Shown: piece by piece, positions 1 through 9,995 of the stretch | Layout: each line of letters opens with the position of its first letter | Position numbering within the stretch: the stretch's first letter is position 1 | Assembly (NCBI GenBank): GCA_900100475.1 | Contig: FMTU01000003.1 | Location: 62,001-126,000 of the forward strand | Source of the DNA: Sphingobium faniae | GTDB lineage: Bacteria; Pseudomonadota; Alphaproteobacteria; Sphingomonadales; Sphingomonadaceae | Direction: 5' to 3' | DNA: 64,000 nucleotides | Position numbers and translations under genes: made by a program | The notes under the pieces: model-generated | Told to the model about the DNA's origin: nothing | The model's database searches: none | Seen by the model: only the letters and a program-made list of their open reading frames with translations

Positions 1-270
1 CTTGCCCTTCTTGTCGGCGGCGTGGCCGGGGAAATAGCGGGTCGGGGCGAATTCACCCAGCTTGTGACCCACCATGTCCTCGTTGACGGACACCGGAACA
101 TGCTTGCGGCCGTTATAGACGTTGAACGTCAGGCCGACGAACTGCGGCAGAATGGTGGAACGGCGCGACCAGGTTTTGATCGGCGCGCGGCCACCCGCGT
201 CCTGCGCGGCTTCCGCCTTCTTCAGAAGGCTGAGGTCCACGAACGGACCTTTCCAGACGGAACGAGCCAT
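1..270 (-). CDS. rpsS: 30S ribosomal protein S19 (3' end cut by window edge)
   Basis: Small-subunit head protein that binds 16S rRNA with S13. The minus-strand frame from the ATG at 268-270 begins [19 protein letters not shown] and continues with S19 signatures such as [19 protein letters not shown] and [19 protein letters not shown]. Ninety codons are visible and S19 is about 92 residues, so only the last few residues and the stop lie beyond base 1. It follows rplB by 5 nt, the normal S10-operon order, and is co-transcribed with it. Confidence 0.97.
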   Translation of the reverse strand, partial: MARSVWKGPFVDLSLLKKAEAAQDAGGRAPIKTWSRRSTILPQFVGLTFNVYNGRKHVPVSVNEDMVGHKLGEFAPTRYFPGHAADKKGK

Positions 271-275
271 CTCGC

Positions 276-1112
276 TTACCTCTTCTTCTTCGCGTGGCGG
301 CTACGGATGATGAACTTGTCCGTCGCCTTGTTGTGGCGGGTGCGGGCACCCTTGGTCGGCTTGCCCCAGGGCGTGACCGGATGACGGCCGCCCGAAGTCC
401 GGCCTTCACCACCACCATGCGGGTGATCGACCGGGTTTTTGGCGACGCCGCGCGTCAGCGGACGGATGCCGTTCCACCGGTTGCGGCCTGCCTTGGCGAG
501 GTTGGTGTTGCCATTGTCAGGGTTGCTGACGGCGCCAACGGTGCCCATGCAATCCGAACGGATATAGCGCTGTTCGCCCGAAGACAGGCGCACCATCACC
601 ATACCGCGATCGCGACCGACCAGTTGGGCATAGGTGCCCGCCGAACGGCACAGCTGACCGCCCTTGCCCGGCTTCATCTCCACATTGTGGATGATCGTGC
701 CGACCGGCATCTGGCCCAGTTCCATCGCGTTGCCGGGCTTCACGTCGGTCTTCTTGCCGGCCACGACCTTGTCACCGGGAGCAAGACGCTGCGGCGCCAG
801 GATATAGGCCTGGGTGCCATCGGGATAGTTGACCAGCGCGATGAAGGCAGTGCGGTTGGGGTCATATTCCAGACGCTCGACCGTACCCTCGACATCCCAC
901 AAGCGACGCTTGAAGTCGATGATGCGATAGCGCTGCTTGTGACCGCCACCGATCCCGCGCGATGTCACATGGCCCTTGTTGTTGCGGCCACCGGTCTTGC
1001 GCTTGCCTTCGGTCAGCGCCTTGACGGGCTTGCCCTTGTGCAGGCTGGATTTGTCGACGAGGATCAGGCCGCGTTGGGCCGGGCTCGTCGGATTATAGTG
1101 CTTGAGTGCCAT
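276..1112 (-). CDS. rplB: 50S ribosomal protein L2
   Basis: Primary 23S rRNA-binding protein needed for subunit association and the peptidyl transferase centre. At 278 aa it has the usual family length. The C-terminal hallmark loop [12 protein letters not shown], carrying the conserved histidine near the peptidyl transferase centre, is present, followed by [19 protein letters not shown] and a basic tail ending KKKR. It lies 10 nt after rplW and 5 nt before rpsS in the S10 operon. Confidence 0.99.
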   Translation of the reverse strand: MALKHYNPTSPAQRGLILVDKSSLHKGKPVKALTEGKRKTGGRNNKGHVTSRGIGGGHKQRYRIIDFKRRLWDVEGTVERLEYDPNRTAFIALVNYPDGTQAYILAPQRLAPGDKVVAGKKTDVKPGNAMELGQMPVGTIIHNVEMKPGKGGQLCRSAGTYAQLVGRDRGMVMVRLSSGEQRYIRSDCMGTVGAVSNPDNGNTNLAKAGRNRWNGIRPLTRGVAKNPVDHPHGGGEGRTSGGRHPVTPWGKPTKGARTRHNKATDKFIIRSRHAKKKR

Positions 1113-1122
1113 CTATCCTGCC

Positions 1123-1437
1123 TCAAATACCGGTGGTGACGTCGATGGACTGGCCTTCGGCCAGCGTGACGATCGCCTTCTTGACGTCCGAACGCTTGTA
1201 GGGCTTGCCCTTCCAGCGCTTCGTCTTGCCCTTCTGCACCAGCGTGTTGACCGCCTTGACGGTCACGCCGAACAGCGCCTCCACAGCCGCCTTGATTTCC
1301 GGCTTGGACGCATCGCCCGCAACCTTGAAAACCACAGCGTTGTTTTCGCTGAGAAGGGTCGACTTCTCGGTGATGTGCGGGGCGACCACGACGTCATAAT
1401 GACGGTTGTCGACCGTTGCGGCTTGCTTCTTAGCCAT
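1123..1437 (-). CDS. rplW: 50S ribosomal protein L23
   Basis: Binds 23S rRNA at the exit of the peptide tunnel and serves as a docking site for SRP and trigger factor. The 104-aa protein has the typical start region ([15 protein letters not shown]) and the [20 protein letters not shown] segment of the L23/L25 family. Its start overlaps the end of rplD by 8 nt, which indicates translational coupling within the S10 operon. Confidence 0.98.
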   Translation of the reverse strand: MAKKQAATVDNRHYDVVVAPHITEKSTLLSENNAVVFKVAGDASKPEIKAAVEALFGVTVKAVNTLVQKGKTKRWKGKPYKRSDVKKAIVTLAEGQSIDVTTGI

Positions 1438-2053
1438 TGAAACGGGCCTCCAGCTTTTCGACCGCGGCGCGGGTGAGCACCAGCGAGTCGGCCTTCAGAA
1501 TGTCGTAAACGTTGGCGCCAACGGCGGGCAGCAGGTTTACGCCGACGATGTTGGCCGAGGCCTTGGCGAAACTGATGTTCACGGCATCGCCGTCGATGAA
1601 CAGCGTCTTGGTGAGGTTCAGCCTGGCGAGGTTGGCGACCAGTTCACGGGTCTTGCCATCCTTGACGTCGAGGCTGTCGATGATGGTGAGCGATCCGCTC
1701 TTGACCTTCGACGACAGCGCCATCTTCAAACCCAATGCACGAACCTTCTTGTTCAGCGAGGGGTTGAAGTCGCGAACGCGGGCGCCGTGGGCCTTGCCGC
1801 CGCCGATGAACACCGGGGCGCGGCGATCGCCGTGACGGGCGGTGCCGCCGCCCTTCTGACGACCGAACTTCTTGCCGGTGCGAGCCACGTCACTACGCTC
1901 GCGGGTGCCGCGGGCAGTGCCACGACGCTTTTCGAGCTGCCAGGTGACGACGCGGTGCAGGATGTCGGCGCGAGGCTCGAGGCCGAAAACGGCATCGTTC
2001 AGCTCCAGCTCGCCAGCGGCCTGCGCGTCGAGGGTCTGTACATTGACCTTCAT
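1430..2053 (-). CDS. rplD: 50S ribosomal protein L4
   Basis: Large-subunit protein whose extended loop lines the peptide tunnel; in gammaproteobacteria L4 also represses the S10 operon. It is 207 aa. The basic internal loop ([20 protein letters not shown]) and the preceding [13 protein letters not shown] segment are characteristic. It starts 3 nt after the rplC stop and overlaps rplW by 8 nt. Whether L4 autoregulation operates here is unknown, but structured leader candidates exist upstream (2828-3083). Confidence 0.98.
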   Translation of the reverse strand: MKVNVQTLDAQAAGELELNDAVFGLEPRADILHRVVTWQLEKRRGTARGTRERSDVARTGKKFGRQKGGGTARHGDRRAPVFIGGGKAHGARVRDFNPSLNKKVRALGLKMALSSKVKSGSLTIIDSLDVKDGKTRELVANLARLNLTKTLFIDGDAVNISFAKASANIVGVNLLPAVGANVYDILKADSLVLTRAAVEKLEARFNG

Positions 2054-2056
2054 GGT

Positions 2057-2812
2057 TTAGCCCTCCTGGCCTTCGGTGACTTCGGGAGCCGCAGCTTCTT
2101 CAGCCGGGGTGTTCGCCGGAGCGTCATTGCTGTTGTCAGCCTTCTTCAGGCTGGCGGGGTACGGCGCGTCAGCCGGACGGGCGACCTTGACGGCGTCGCT
2201 GACGGTCAACCAGGTGCCCTTGGCGCCCGGCACGCTGCCCTTGACGAACAGAAGACCGCGCTCGACATCCGTACGGACGATTTCCAGATTCTGCTGGGTC
2301 CGCTCGCGGTCGCCCATGTGGCCCGCCATCTTCTTGTTCTTGAAGACGCGGCCCGGGTCCTGCCGGTTACCGGTCGAACCATGGGCGCGGTGGCTGATGG
2401 AAACGCCGTGGGAGGCGCGCATACCGCCGAAACCCCAGCGCTTCATGGCGCCGGCGAAACCCTTGCCCTGGGTATGACCGGCAACATCGACGAGCTGACC
2501 GGTGATGAAATGATCGGCCGCGATCTCGGCGCCGACATCGAGGAGCGCATCCTCGGCGACGCGAAATTCCACCAGACGCGCCTTCGGCTCCACTTCCGCC
2601 TTGGCGAAATGACCGCGCTGCGGTTTGGCGACATTCTTGACCTTCGCAACGCCCGCACCAAGCTGAACCGCGACATAACCGTCACGACCGACTTCCTTGC
2701 GAGCCACGACCTGATTGCCCTCAAGGGCAAGAACCGTAACGGGAACATGACGTCCGTCCTCCTGGAACAGACGGGTCATCCCGACTTTTTTAGCGATCAC
2801 GCCCGTGCGCAT
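2057..2812 (-). CDS. rplC: 50S ribosomal protein L3
   Basis: Early-assembling 23S rRNA-binding protein close to the peptidyl transferase centre. Starting at the ATG at 2810-2812 it gives 251 aa beginning [17 protein letters not shown], the normal L3 start. A GGGAG Shine-Dalgarno sits a few bases upstream. An in-frame ATG at 2825-2827 would add only five residues, and the frame stays open further upstream to 3055, but that stretch has no L3 similarity. The conserved loop [20 protein letters not shown] is present. The C-terminus carries an acidic Ala/Glu-rich tail of about 30 residues, as in other alphaproteobacterial L3 proteins. Confidence 0.97.
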   Translation of the reverse strand: MRTGVIAKKVGMTRLFQEDGRHVPVTVLALEGNQVVARKEVGRDGYVAVQLGAGVAKVKNVAKPQRGHFAKAEVEPKARLVEFRVAEDALLDVGAEIAADHFITGQLVDVAGHTQGKGFAGAMKRWGFGGMRASHGVSISHRAHGSTGNRQDPGRVFKNKKMAGHMGDRERTQQNLEIVRTDVERGLLFVKGSVPGAKGTWLTVSDAVKVARPADAPYPASLKKADNSNDAPANTPAEEAAAPEVTEGQEG

Positions 2813-2827
2813 CACCTTCACTCCCAT

Positions 2828-3083
2828 AGAGGCCCGCCTTAGCAGCGGGCGTATCCAACGAAAAAACCGCTCAGGATCTCTCCTTCGCGGCCAACCCAAA
2901 TAATGATCACCCCGTCCGGGTTGGATGCCACCCCCTGTTCGGGGACAGCGACGGGGGACCAGGACCACGAGCCTTTCCGGTTCACCGGAGAGCCGTGCGG
3001 TATCCCTTGTGTCGTTTGAGCTTCCGATTTCCCGGAATGCCCGATACCCTGCCATCCCGAAGAAGAGCAGAGACTTGTCGGCG
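2828..3083 (-). promoter_or_regulatory. structured rpsJ-rplC intergenic leader
   Basis: About 270 nt separate rpsJ from rplC, long for genes normally almost adjacent. Read on the minus strand the gap has several inverted repeats: 6-bp arms at 2845-2850/2832-2837 just before the rplC start, 7-bp arms CCAACCC/GGGTTGG at 2918-2924/2891-2897, a CCCC/GGGG hairpin around 2932-2944, and a TCCGGT/ACCGGA repeat at 2976-2989. No convincing protein is encoded. It may be an mRNA leader, processing site or attenuator; function is inferred only from structure. Confidence 0.45.
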
Positions 3084-3392
3084 TCAGGCCAACTTGATCT
3101 CGACGTTCACGCCGGCAGCCAAATCCAGCTTCATCAGCGCGTCGACCGTCTGCGGCGTCGGCTGCACAATGTCAAGCATGCGCTTGTAGGTGCGGACCTC
3201 GAACTGCTCGCGCGACTTCTTGTCGATATGCGGGCCACGGTTGACCGTGAATTTTTCAATGCGCGTCGGAAGAGGAATCGGACCGCGAATGAGAGCGCCC
3301 GTGCGGCGGGCGGTTTCGGCGATGTCGCCGGTCGCCTGATCGAGCACGCGATGATCGAACGCCTTGAGGCGAATGCGGATGTTGCTGTCCAT
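3084..3392 (-). CDS. rpsJ: 30S ribosomal protein S10 / NusE
   Basis: Small-subunit protein and, as NusE, partner of NusB in transcription antitermination. From the ATG at 3390-3392 it is 102 aa beginning [18 protein letters not shown], the exact family start; an upstream in-frame start at 3419 would add nine non-conserved residues. The [19 protein letters not shown] segment is diagnostic. It lies downstream of tuf and a strong hairpin at 3497-3524, so transcription may be partly attenuated between the str and S10 parts. Confidence 0.97.
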   Translation of the reverse strand: MDSNIRIRLKAFDHRVLDQATGDIAETARRTGALIRGPIPLPTRIEKFTVNRGPHIDKKSREQFEVRTYKRMLDIVQPTPQTVDALMKLDLAAGVNVEIKLA

Positions 3393-3496
3393 ATTCCTGT
3401 ACCGATGCGAAAGAGCCAAAAAACAAACCGCCTCACAATGCCCTTCTAGCTCACAAGAAGCCGGAGAAAGGCGATCCGAGGCGGCGAAAATTCCGA

Positions 3497-3524
3497 GCGG
3501 CGCGAATCAGGTGATTCGCGCCGC
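3497..3524 (-). terminator. perfect 13-bp hairpin after tuf
   Basis: GCGGCGCGAATCA (3497-3509) and its exact complement (3512-3524) are separated by only 2 nt, giving a very stable stem with a small loop. It starts 12 nt past the tuf stop. In the transcribed direction a short AATTTT tract follows. This fits a weak intrinsic terminator or attenuator between tuf and rpsJ, or an mRNA-stabilising 3' structure. Confidence 0.6.
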
Positions 3525-3536
3525 TGCGGTCCTATA

Positions 3537-4727
<1,191 letters not shown>

Positions 4728-4863
4728 TTTATCCTACCTTCTAATCAAATCAGCTTTGGTCTGACCGCTCGGCCGCGCCTCACGAAGGCGCGTCCATAGC
4801 AGCAAATTCAGAGATTACCACCCCAAAACCGAGCCGTTCGCACAGCCCGGTCGGGAATGGTCA

Positions 4864-6936
4864 TCAGGCCATCTTCGCCTTGACCTCGTCGGCCACATTC
4901 TGCGGCACTTCGTCATAGTGCGAGAACTGCATGCTGTACTGCGCACGCCCCTGGGTGAAGGAACGAAGCTGGTTCACATAGCCGAACATGTTGGCCAACG
5001 GCACCATCGCCTCGACGACCTGCGCGTTGCCGCGGCTGTCGGTGCCCTGAATCTGGCCGCGACGGCTGTTCATGTCGCCGATGACGTCGCCCAGATATTC
5101 CTCCGGGGAGACGACCTCGACCTTCATGATCGGTTCGAGCAGCTTGATGCCCGACTTCTGGGCCGCCTCACGCATCGCGCCGCGCGCGCAGATTTCGAAG
5201 GCCAGGGCCGACGAGTCGACGTCGTGATAGGCGCCGTCGGTCAGGTGCACTTCGAAGTCGATGATCGGGAAGCCGATAAGCTGACCGGTCTCGGCCGTCT
5301 CACGGAAGCCTTTTTCCACCGACGGGATATATTCGCGCGGGATGTTCCCGCCCTTGATCTCGTCGAAAAACTGGAAGCCCGAACCGCGCTCGCCGGGAAC
5401 GACGGTTGCCTTGACCCGGCCGAACTGACCCGATCCGCCCGACTGCTTCTTGTGAGTGTAGTCGATGTCGACCTTCTTCGCGAGATATTCGCGATAGGCC
5501 ACCTGCGGCGCGCCTACATTGGCCTCGACCTTGAACTCGCGCTTCATGCGGTCGACCAGAATGTCGAGGTGAAGCTCGCCCATGCCCTTGATGATGGTCT
5601 GCCCCGATTCATGATCGGTCGACACGCGGAAGGACGGGTCTTCCGCCGCCAGACGATTGAGCGCGATGCCCATCTTTTCCTGGTCGGCCTTGGTCTTGGG
5701 TTCGACCGACAGTTCGATCACCGGCTCGGGAAATTCCATCCGCTCCAGGATGATCGGCTGGCGCTCGGCGCAGAGCGTGTCGCCCGTGGTGGTTTCCTTG
5801 AGGCCCGCCAGAGCGACAATATCGCCGGCATAAGCGGTATCGACGTCCTCACGCGAATTGGCATGCATGAGGAGCATGCGGCCGATCTTTTCCTTCTTGT
5901 CCTTGACCGAGTTCAGATAGCTGCCCTTGGTCAGCGTCCCCGAATAGACGCGCAGGAAGGTGAGCGAACCGACGAACGGATCGTTCATGATCTTGAACGC
6001 AAGGCCCGCAAAGGGCGCATCGTCGCTGGTGGCGCGGCTGTCGGGCGTTTCGCCGTCCAGCTTGAGTCCCTGCACGTCCTCAATGTCGAGCGGGCTGGGC
6101 AGATAATCAACCACCGCGTCGAGCAGCGGCTGCACACCCTTGTTCTTGAAGGACGAACCGCACAGCACCGGCACGAAAGCCTGCGCCAGCGTTCCCTTGC
6201 GGATCAGCTTCTTGAGCGTTTCGGGGTCGGGCAGATTGCCTTCGAGATAGGCTTCCATCGCCTCATCATCCTGCTCGACCGCCAGCTCGATCAGCTTTTC
6301 GCGATATTCAGCGGCCTTGTCAGCGAGGTCGGCAGGGATGTCCTTATATTCGAACTCGGCACCCAGGCTCTCATCCTTCCAGATGATCGCGCGGTTCTGG
6401 ACGAGGTCGACGAGACCGATGAAATCCGATTCCGCGCCGATGGGCAGATAGAGGACGGCCGGGATCGCGCCGAGACGGTCGATGATCGTCTGCACGCAAT
6501 AATAGAAATTCGCGCCAGTGCGGTCGAGCTTGTTGATGTAGCACATCCGCGGCACTTTATACTTGTCCGCCTGGCGCCACACGGTTTCCGACTGCGGCTC
6601 CACGCCCGCGACGCCGTCGAACGCGGCGACCGCGCCGTCGAGCACGCGCAACGAACGCTCCACCTCGATGGTGAAGTCGACGTGACCGGGCGTGTCGATG
6701 ATGTTCAGGCGGTGATCGTTCCAGAAGCAGGTGGTCGCCGCCGATGTGATGGTGATGCCGCGCTCCTGCTCCTGCTCCATCCAATCCATCGTCGCCGTCC
6801 CCTCATGGGTTTCGCCGATCTTGTAGGACTTGCCGGTATAATAAAGGATGCGCTCGGTCGTGGTGGTCTTGCCGGCGTCGATATGCGCCATGATACCGAA
6901 ATTGCGATAGCGTTCGAGCGGATGGCTGCGGGCCAT
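4864..6936 (-). CDS. fusA: translation elongation factor G
   Basis: Ribosomal translocase GTPase, 690 aa, full length. GTPase motifs are [19 protein letters not shown] near the N-terminus, DTPGHVDFT and NKLDRTGA. Domain IV contains the conserved [16 protein letters not shown] region. It belongs to the str operon between rpsG (165 nt upstream) and tuf. The start [20 protein letters not shown] is typical of alphaproteobacteria. Confidence 0.99.
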   Translation of the reverse strand: MARSHPLERYRNFGIMAHIDAGKTTTTERILYYTGKSYKIGETHEGTATMDWMEQEQERGITITSAATTCFWNDHRLNIIDTPGHVDFTIEVERSLRVLDGAVAAFDGVAGVEPQSETVWRQADKYKVPRMCYINKLDRTGANFYYCVQTIIDRLGAIPAVLYLPIGAESDFIGLVDLVQNRAIIWKDESLGAEFEYKDIPADLADKAAEYREKLIELAVEQDDEAMEAYLEGNLPDPETLKKLIRKGTLAQAFVPVLCGSSFKNKGVQPLLDAVVDYLPSPLDIEDVQGLKLDGETPDSRATSDDAPFAGLAFKIMNDPFVGSLTFLRVYSGTLTKGSYLNSVKDKKEKIGRMLLMHANSREDVDTAYAGDIVALAGLKETTTGDTLCAERQPIILERMEFPEPVIELSVEPKTKADQEKMGIALNRLAAEDPSFRVSTDHESGQTIIKGMGELHLDILVDRMKREFKVEANVGAPQVAYREYLAKKVDIDYTHKKQSGGSGQFGRVKATVVPGERGSGFQFFDEIKGGNIPREYIPSVEKGFRETAETGQLIGFPIIDFEVHLTDGAYHDVDSSALAFEICARGAMREAAQKSGIKLLEPIMKVEVVSPEEYLGDVIGDMNSRRGQIQGTDSRGNAQVVEAMVPLANMFGYVNQLRSFTQGRAQYSMQFSHYDEVPQNVADEVKAKMA

Positions 6937-7100
6937 GATGCTTCTCCGTTGCCGGTGCGCCGGCGGTTGGAATTACGAGTCTTGCGCGTGGCCCCTAAAC
7001 CAATCCGTCCGCCATGGGTAGACCCCCGGCGAACGGATTGAATATTAGGGGGCGGATAAGAAAAGCGGGCGTCCGCCGACGCCCGCTTCCTGTGCCCTGC

Positions 7101-7571
7101 TTACCAGCGGTAGTGCGAGAAGGCGCGGTTCGCTTCCGCCATGCGGTGCGTGTCCTCGCGCTTCTTCACAGCGTTGCCGCGATTGTTGGCCGCGTCCAGA
7201 AGCTCACCCGACAGACGGGCCGCCATGGTGGTTTCGCTGCGGTTGCGCGACGCCGTGATCAGCCAGCGGATGGCCAGCGCCTGGGCGCGTTCGGGACGCA
7301 CTTCGACGGGAACCTGATAGGTCGCACCGCCGACGCGGCGACTGCGGACCTCGATGCCCGGCTTCACATTGTTGAGGGCGTCATGGAACATCTGGATCGG
7401 GTCCTTCTTGGCCTTCGCTTCGACAGTGTCGAGCGCGCCATAGACGATGGACTCGGCGACGGCCTTCTTGCCGTCCTGCATGATGCTGTTCATGAACTTC
7501 GACAGCACGACATCACCGAATTTGGGATCGGGAAGGATGACGCGCTTTTCGGGGCGACGACGACGTGACAT
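7101..7571 (-). CDS. rpsG: 30S ribosomal protein S7
   Basis: Assembly-nucleating protein of the 30S head, 156 aa. It begins [20 protein letters not shown] and has the [17 protein letters not shown] and [20 protein letters not shown] segments of S7. It lies 18 nt after rpsL. S7 is the usual translational autoregulator of the str operon in enterobacteria; no equivalent site could be confirmed here. Confidence 0.98.
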   Translation of the reverse strand: MSRRRRPEKRVILPDPKFGDVVLSKFMNSIMQDGKKAVAESIVYGALDTVEAKAKKDPIQMFHDALNNVKPGIEVRSRRVGGATYQVPVEVRPERAQALAIRWLITASRNRSETTMAARLSGELLDAANNRGNAVKKREDTHRMAEANRAFSHYRW

Positions 7572-7589
7572 ATGACTGGTCTCCCCTTC

Positions 7590-7961
7590 TTACTTCGGAC
7601 GCTTCGCGCCGTATTTGGAACGGCTCTGCTTGCGGTCCTTGACGCCCTGGGTATCCAGAACGCCGCGAAGAATGTGGTAACGCACACCGGGAAGGTCGCG
7701 TACGCGGCCGCCACGGATCAGCACCACCGAGTGTTCCTGAAGGTTGTGACCTTCGCCCGGGATGTAGGTGATGACTTCGCGCTGGTTGACCAGACGCACC
7801 TTCGCCACCTTGCGCAAAGCCGAGTTCGGCTTCTTCGGGGTCGTCGTGTAGACGCGGGTGCAAACGCCGCGCTTTTGCGGATTCGCATCCATTGCAGGGA
7901 CCTTCGACTTGGCCTTCTGCGGTTCGCGGCCCTTGCGGACCAGCTGGTTGATTGTTGGCAT
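7590..7961 (-). CDS. rpsL: 30S ribosomal protein S12 with Arg88
   Basis: Decoding-centre protein, 123 aa from the ATG at 7959-7961 ([13 protein letters not shown]). An in-frame ATG four codons upstream is less likely. [13 protein letters not shown], with the lysines around position 43, and [18 protein letters not shown] are intact. Position 88, lysine in Escherichia coli (GRVKDLPG), is arginine here (GRVRDLPG, codon CGC). K88R in model bacteria gives streptomycin resistance or restrictive decoding, so the organism may be intrinsically less streptomycin-sensitive. First gene of the str operon. Confidence 0.98.
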   Translation of the reverse strand: MPTINQLVRKGREPQKAKSKVPAMDANPQKRGVCTRVYTTTPKKPNSALRKVAKVRLVNQREVITYIPGEGHNLQEHSVVLIRGGRVRDLPGVRYHILRGVLDTQGVKDRKQSRSKYGAKRPK

Positions 7962-8425
7962 GAAGCCCTTCACCTTTTTTCAGTTACTTTACCGCACGCA
8001 CTCCCGCGTTCCCGCTGAAGGAAGAGGGATTCTCCAAACAGCAAAGGCTCCCGGCAGGCAGAAGCCCCCTGGAGCCGCAAGAGCACCGGCAATGTTCAGC
8101 TCTGTCACCTGGCGAAAGGCGATGAAAAGACGAGTCCTTGCTATCGCATCCCGCTGGGCTGGCGGGCCTATAGCGATGCGCGTCGATCCGGTCAAGCAAA
8201 GGCGGTTCGGCGCACTGCTTTCCGTGCTTCGGCGCGAATCGCTCCGGCACTCCTCCCGTTGAACGCGATTTTTTTCCCGCGAGCAACGGAACCGAAACCG
8301 CTTTTACTCGTTTCGTCGCGCCCAATAATCGACTCGTCACGACTCCGTAACGGCGGATTCGCGCGAAGAGGATTCTTTTTGCTAGCGGCCCGCTACCACC
8401 AAATCAGAGTCGGATAGGGTCGCAT
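7962..8425. other. 464-nt divergent region between rpsL and M23 peptidase gene
   Basis: No gene is seen. The minus strand carries the str promoter at 8167-8195, leaving a leader of roughly 200 nt before rpsL that could fold or host autoregulation. The plus strand must carry the promoter for the M23 peptidase gene at 8426, but I see no convincing -35/-10 pair there. Confidence 0.6.
8167..8195 (-). promoter_or_regulatory. promoter of the str operon
   Basis: On the minus strand TTGACC (8190-8195) is followed by exactly 17 nt and TATAGG (8167-8172), close to the housekeeping sigma consensus. Transcription would begin near 8160 and read leftward through rpsL-rpsG-fusA-tuf and probably on into the S10 genes. 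It is the best promoter match upstream of rpsL. Confidence 0.75.
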
Positions 8426-9619
8426 TTGTCGCAGAGAAGCAAGAAGGAGAAGCTCTCCTTCCGGGAAAGGCTTGCAGCCTTTTGCCCGGAACGGGAAATT
8501 TTCCTGCGCTCGGGGAGCCGGGTGAAGTTCATCCGCATTACACGGCGCGCCCAGCTTTGCACTGCCGGAGCCTTGTCCGCCATGCTGGTGGGATGGGGCG
8601 CGCTCACGGTCACGATGGTCGCGGGCAGCGCCGCTGTCGCGCATGACCGGGCCGCGCTGGCGGAGCAGGGCAAGGCTGTCGCGAGCAAGGCCAGCAAGGT
8701 CGAACATTATCGCAAGTCCGTGGAAGAACTGACGCAGGATCTGGAAGAGCGCCAGGATTTCATGGACGATCTCTACCGGACGCATTTCGGTGCGGAGGGC
8801 GGCTCGCTATCGGATCGGGTGATCGGTTCCCCCGATGCGGAGACGAAGAAGAACGCGCAGTCCGACGACACCGGCGCGAAGATCGGCGTGGCGCCGGAAA
8901 CCGCCCCCCTGATGAAGGTCGATGCGCGGCAGAGACGTTTTGCCCTGTTCCTCGCCACCGCGGTGGAGCGGCGCGCGGACAAGGCGGCCGCCGCCATCCG
9001 CAGCTTCGGCCTCAACCCCGATTCGCTGAGCCGCAGCGCCGCACGGGCGCAGGGCGGTCCCTTCGTCCCGTGGCCGGGCGAGCGGAAGGACATGCCGAAA
9101 GAGTTGGCGCGGCTGACCAGCGCGCTGTCCCGCATGGAGTTTCTGGAAAGCAGCCTGATCGCGATTCCTTCCGGCAAGCCGACGGCAGCGCCGATGGAGA
9201 CAAGCTCCTATGGCTATCGCCGCGATCCGTTCAACGGCAGGGCCGCTTTCCATGCGGGCATGGATTTCCCCGGCCGGCATGGCCAGCCGATATTGGCGGC
9301 GGCCGGCGGCAAGGTGGTCTATGTCGGCCAGCGGCAAGGCTATGGCAATGTGGTCGAGATCCAACATGGCAACGGCCTGATGACCCGCTACGCCCATCTT
9401 TCCGGCTTCTCCAGCCGCGTGGGTCAAGCCGTCGCGCGCGGCGATGCGATCGGGCGCATGGGATCGACGGGCCGTTCGACCGGCACTCATCTGCATTTCG
9501 AAGTACGGCTCGACGGCCAACCCATCAATCCCCGCCGCTTTCTGGAGGCCCGGCAAGATGTTCTCCAAGTCCAGCAAATCGCAAAGGCCCGTTTTGCCGG
9601 CATCGGCAACCGGGGCTAG
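8426..9619 (+). CDS. membrane-anchored M23 family metallopeptidase
   Basis: Predicted periplasmic peptidoglycan peptidase or LytM-type amidase activator, 397 aa. A TTG start gives an N-terminal basic cytoplasmic part, one membrane segment at about residues 46-67, a coiled-coil stretch (SKVEHYRKSVEELTQDLEER) and a C-terminal M23 domain. That domain has HAGMDFPGRHGQPI and GTHLHFEVRLDGQPINPRRF, holding the HxxxD and HxH zinc ligands. All zinc ligands are present, so it may be catalytic. It overlaps the bactofilin gene by 62 nt, a frequent pairing in cell-shape control. Confidence 0.9.
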   Translation: MSQRSKKEKLSFRERLAAFCPEREIFLRSGSRVKFIRITRRAQLCTAGALSAMLVGWGALTVTMVAGSAAVAHDRAALAEQGKAVASKASKVEHYRKSVEELTQDLEERQDFMDDLYRTHFGAEGGSLSDRVIGSPDAETKKNAQSDDTGAKIGVAPETAPLMKVDARQRRFALFLATAVERRADKAAAAIRSFGLNPDSLSRSAARAQGGPFVPWPGERKDMPKELARLTSALSRMEFLESSLIAIPSGKPTAAPMETSSYGYRRDPFNGRAAFHAGMDFPGRHGQPILAAAGGKVVYVGQRQGYGNVVEIQHGNGLMTRYAHLSGFSSRVGQAVARGDAIGRMGSTGRSTGTHLHFEVRLDGQPINPRRFLEARQDVLQVQQIAKARFAGIGNRG

Positions 9620-9992
9620 GAAAACGCCCTTCTCGCTGATCGGCGGCGACGTCAGCATTACCGGCGATCTGATGGCGTCGGCCGACCTGCATATCGACGG
9701 TGCGGTGAGGGGCGACATCGTCTGCGCCGCGCTGGTGCAGGGTCCGGACAGTTGCGTCATCGGCCATGTCACCGCCAGCAGCGCCCGGCTCGCCGGACTG
9801 GTCGATGGGTCGATCACGGCGGAGGAACTGACGGTGGAGAGCAGCGCCCGGATCACGGGCGATGTGACCTATAAGCGTATTTCCATCGAAGCGGGCAGTC
9901 GCATCGACGGACGGCTGACGCACCGGGATGGTGAAGAGGCCGCAGCGCCCGCAGCCGAACTGAAGCTGATTGCAGGCGACAGCGCGGCCTGA
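9558..9992 (+). CDS. bactofilin family polymer protein
   Basis: Cytoskeletal beta-helix protein (DUF583) that polymerises and scaffolds peptidoglycan enzymes. From the ATG at 9558 it is 144 aa: a short unstructured N-terminus, then repeats of the bactofilin core (LIGGDVSITGDLMASADLHI, DGAVRGDI, RITGDVTYKRISIEAGSRID) and an Ala/Glu-rich tail. Its first 62 nt overlap the M23 peptidase gene in another frame. The pair parallels M23-bactofilin partners of Caulobacter and Helicobacter shape modules. Confidence 0.9.
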   Translation: MFSKSSKSQRPVLPASATGARKTPFSLIGGDVSITGDLMASADLHIDGAVRGDIVCAALVQGPDSCVIGHVTASSARLAGLVDGSITAEELTVESSARITGDVTYKRISIEAGSRIDGRLTHRDGEEAAAPAAELKLIAGDSAA

Positions 9993-9995
9993 AGC

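Noticed and set aside
2813..3055. N-terminal extension of rplC by up to 81 residues
   Set aside because: The extension has no L3 similarity and the start at 2812 has a proper GGGAG site and the exact family N-terminus.
4918..7041. 707-codon open frame on the plus strand
   Set aside because: Antisense to fusA, which is full length and certain.
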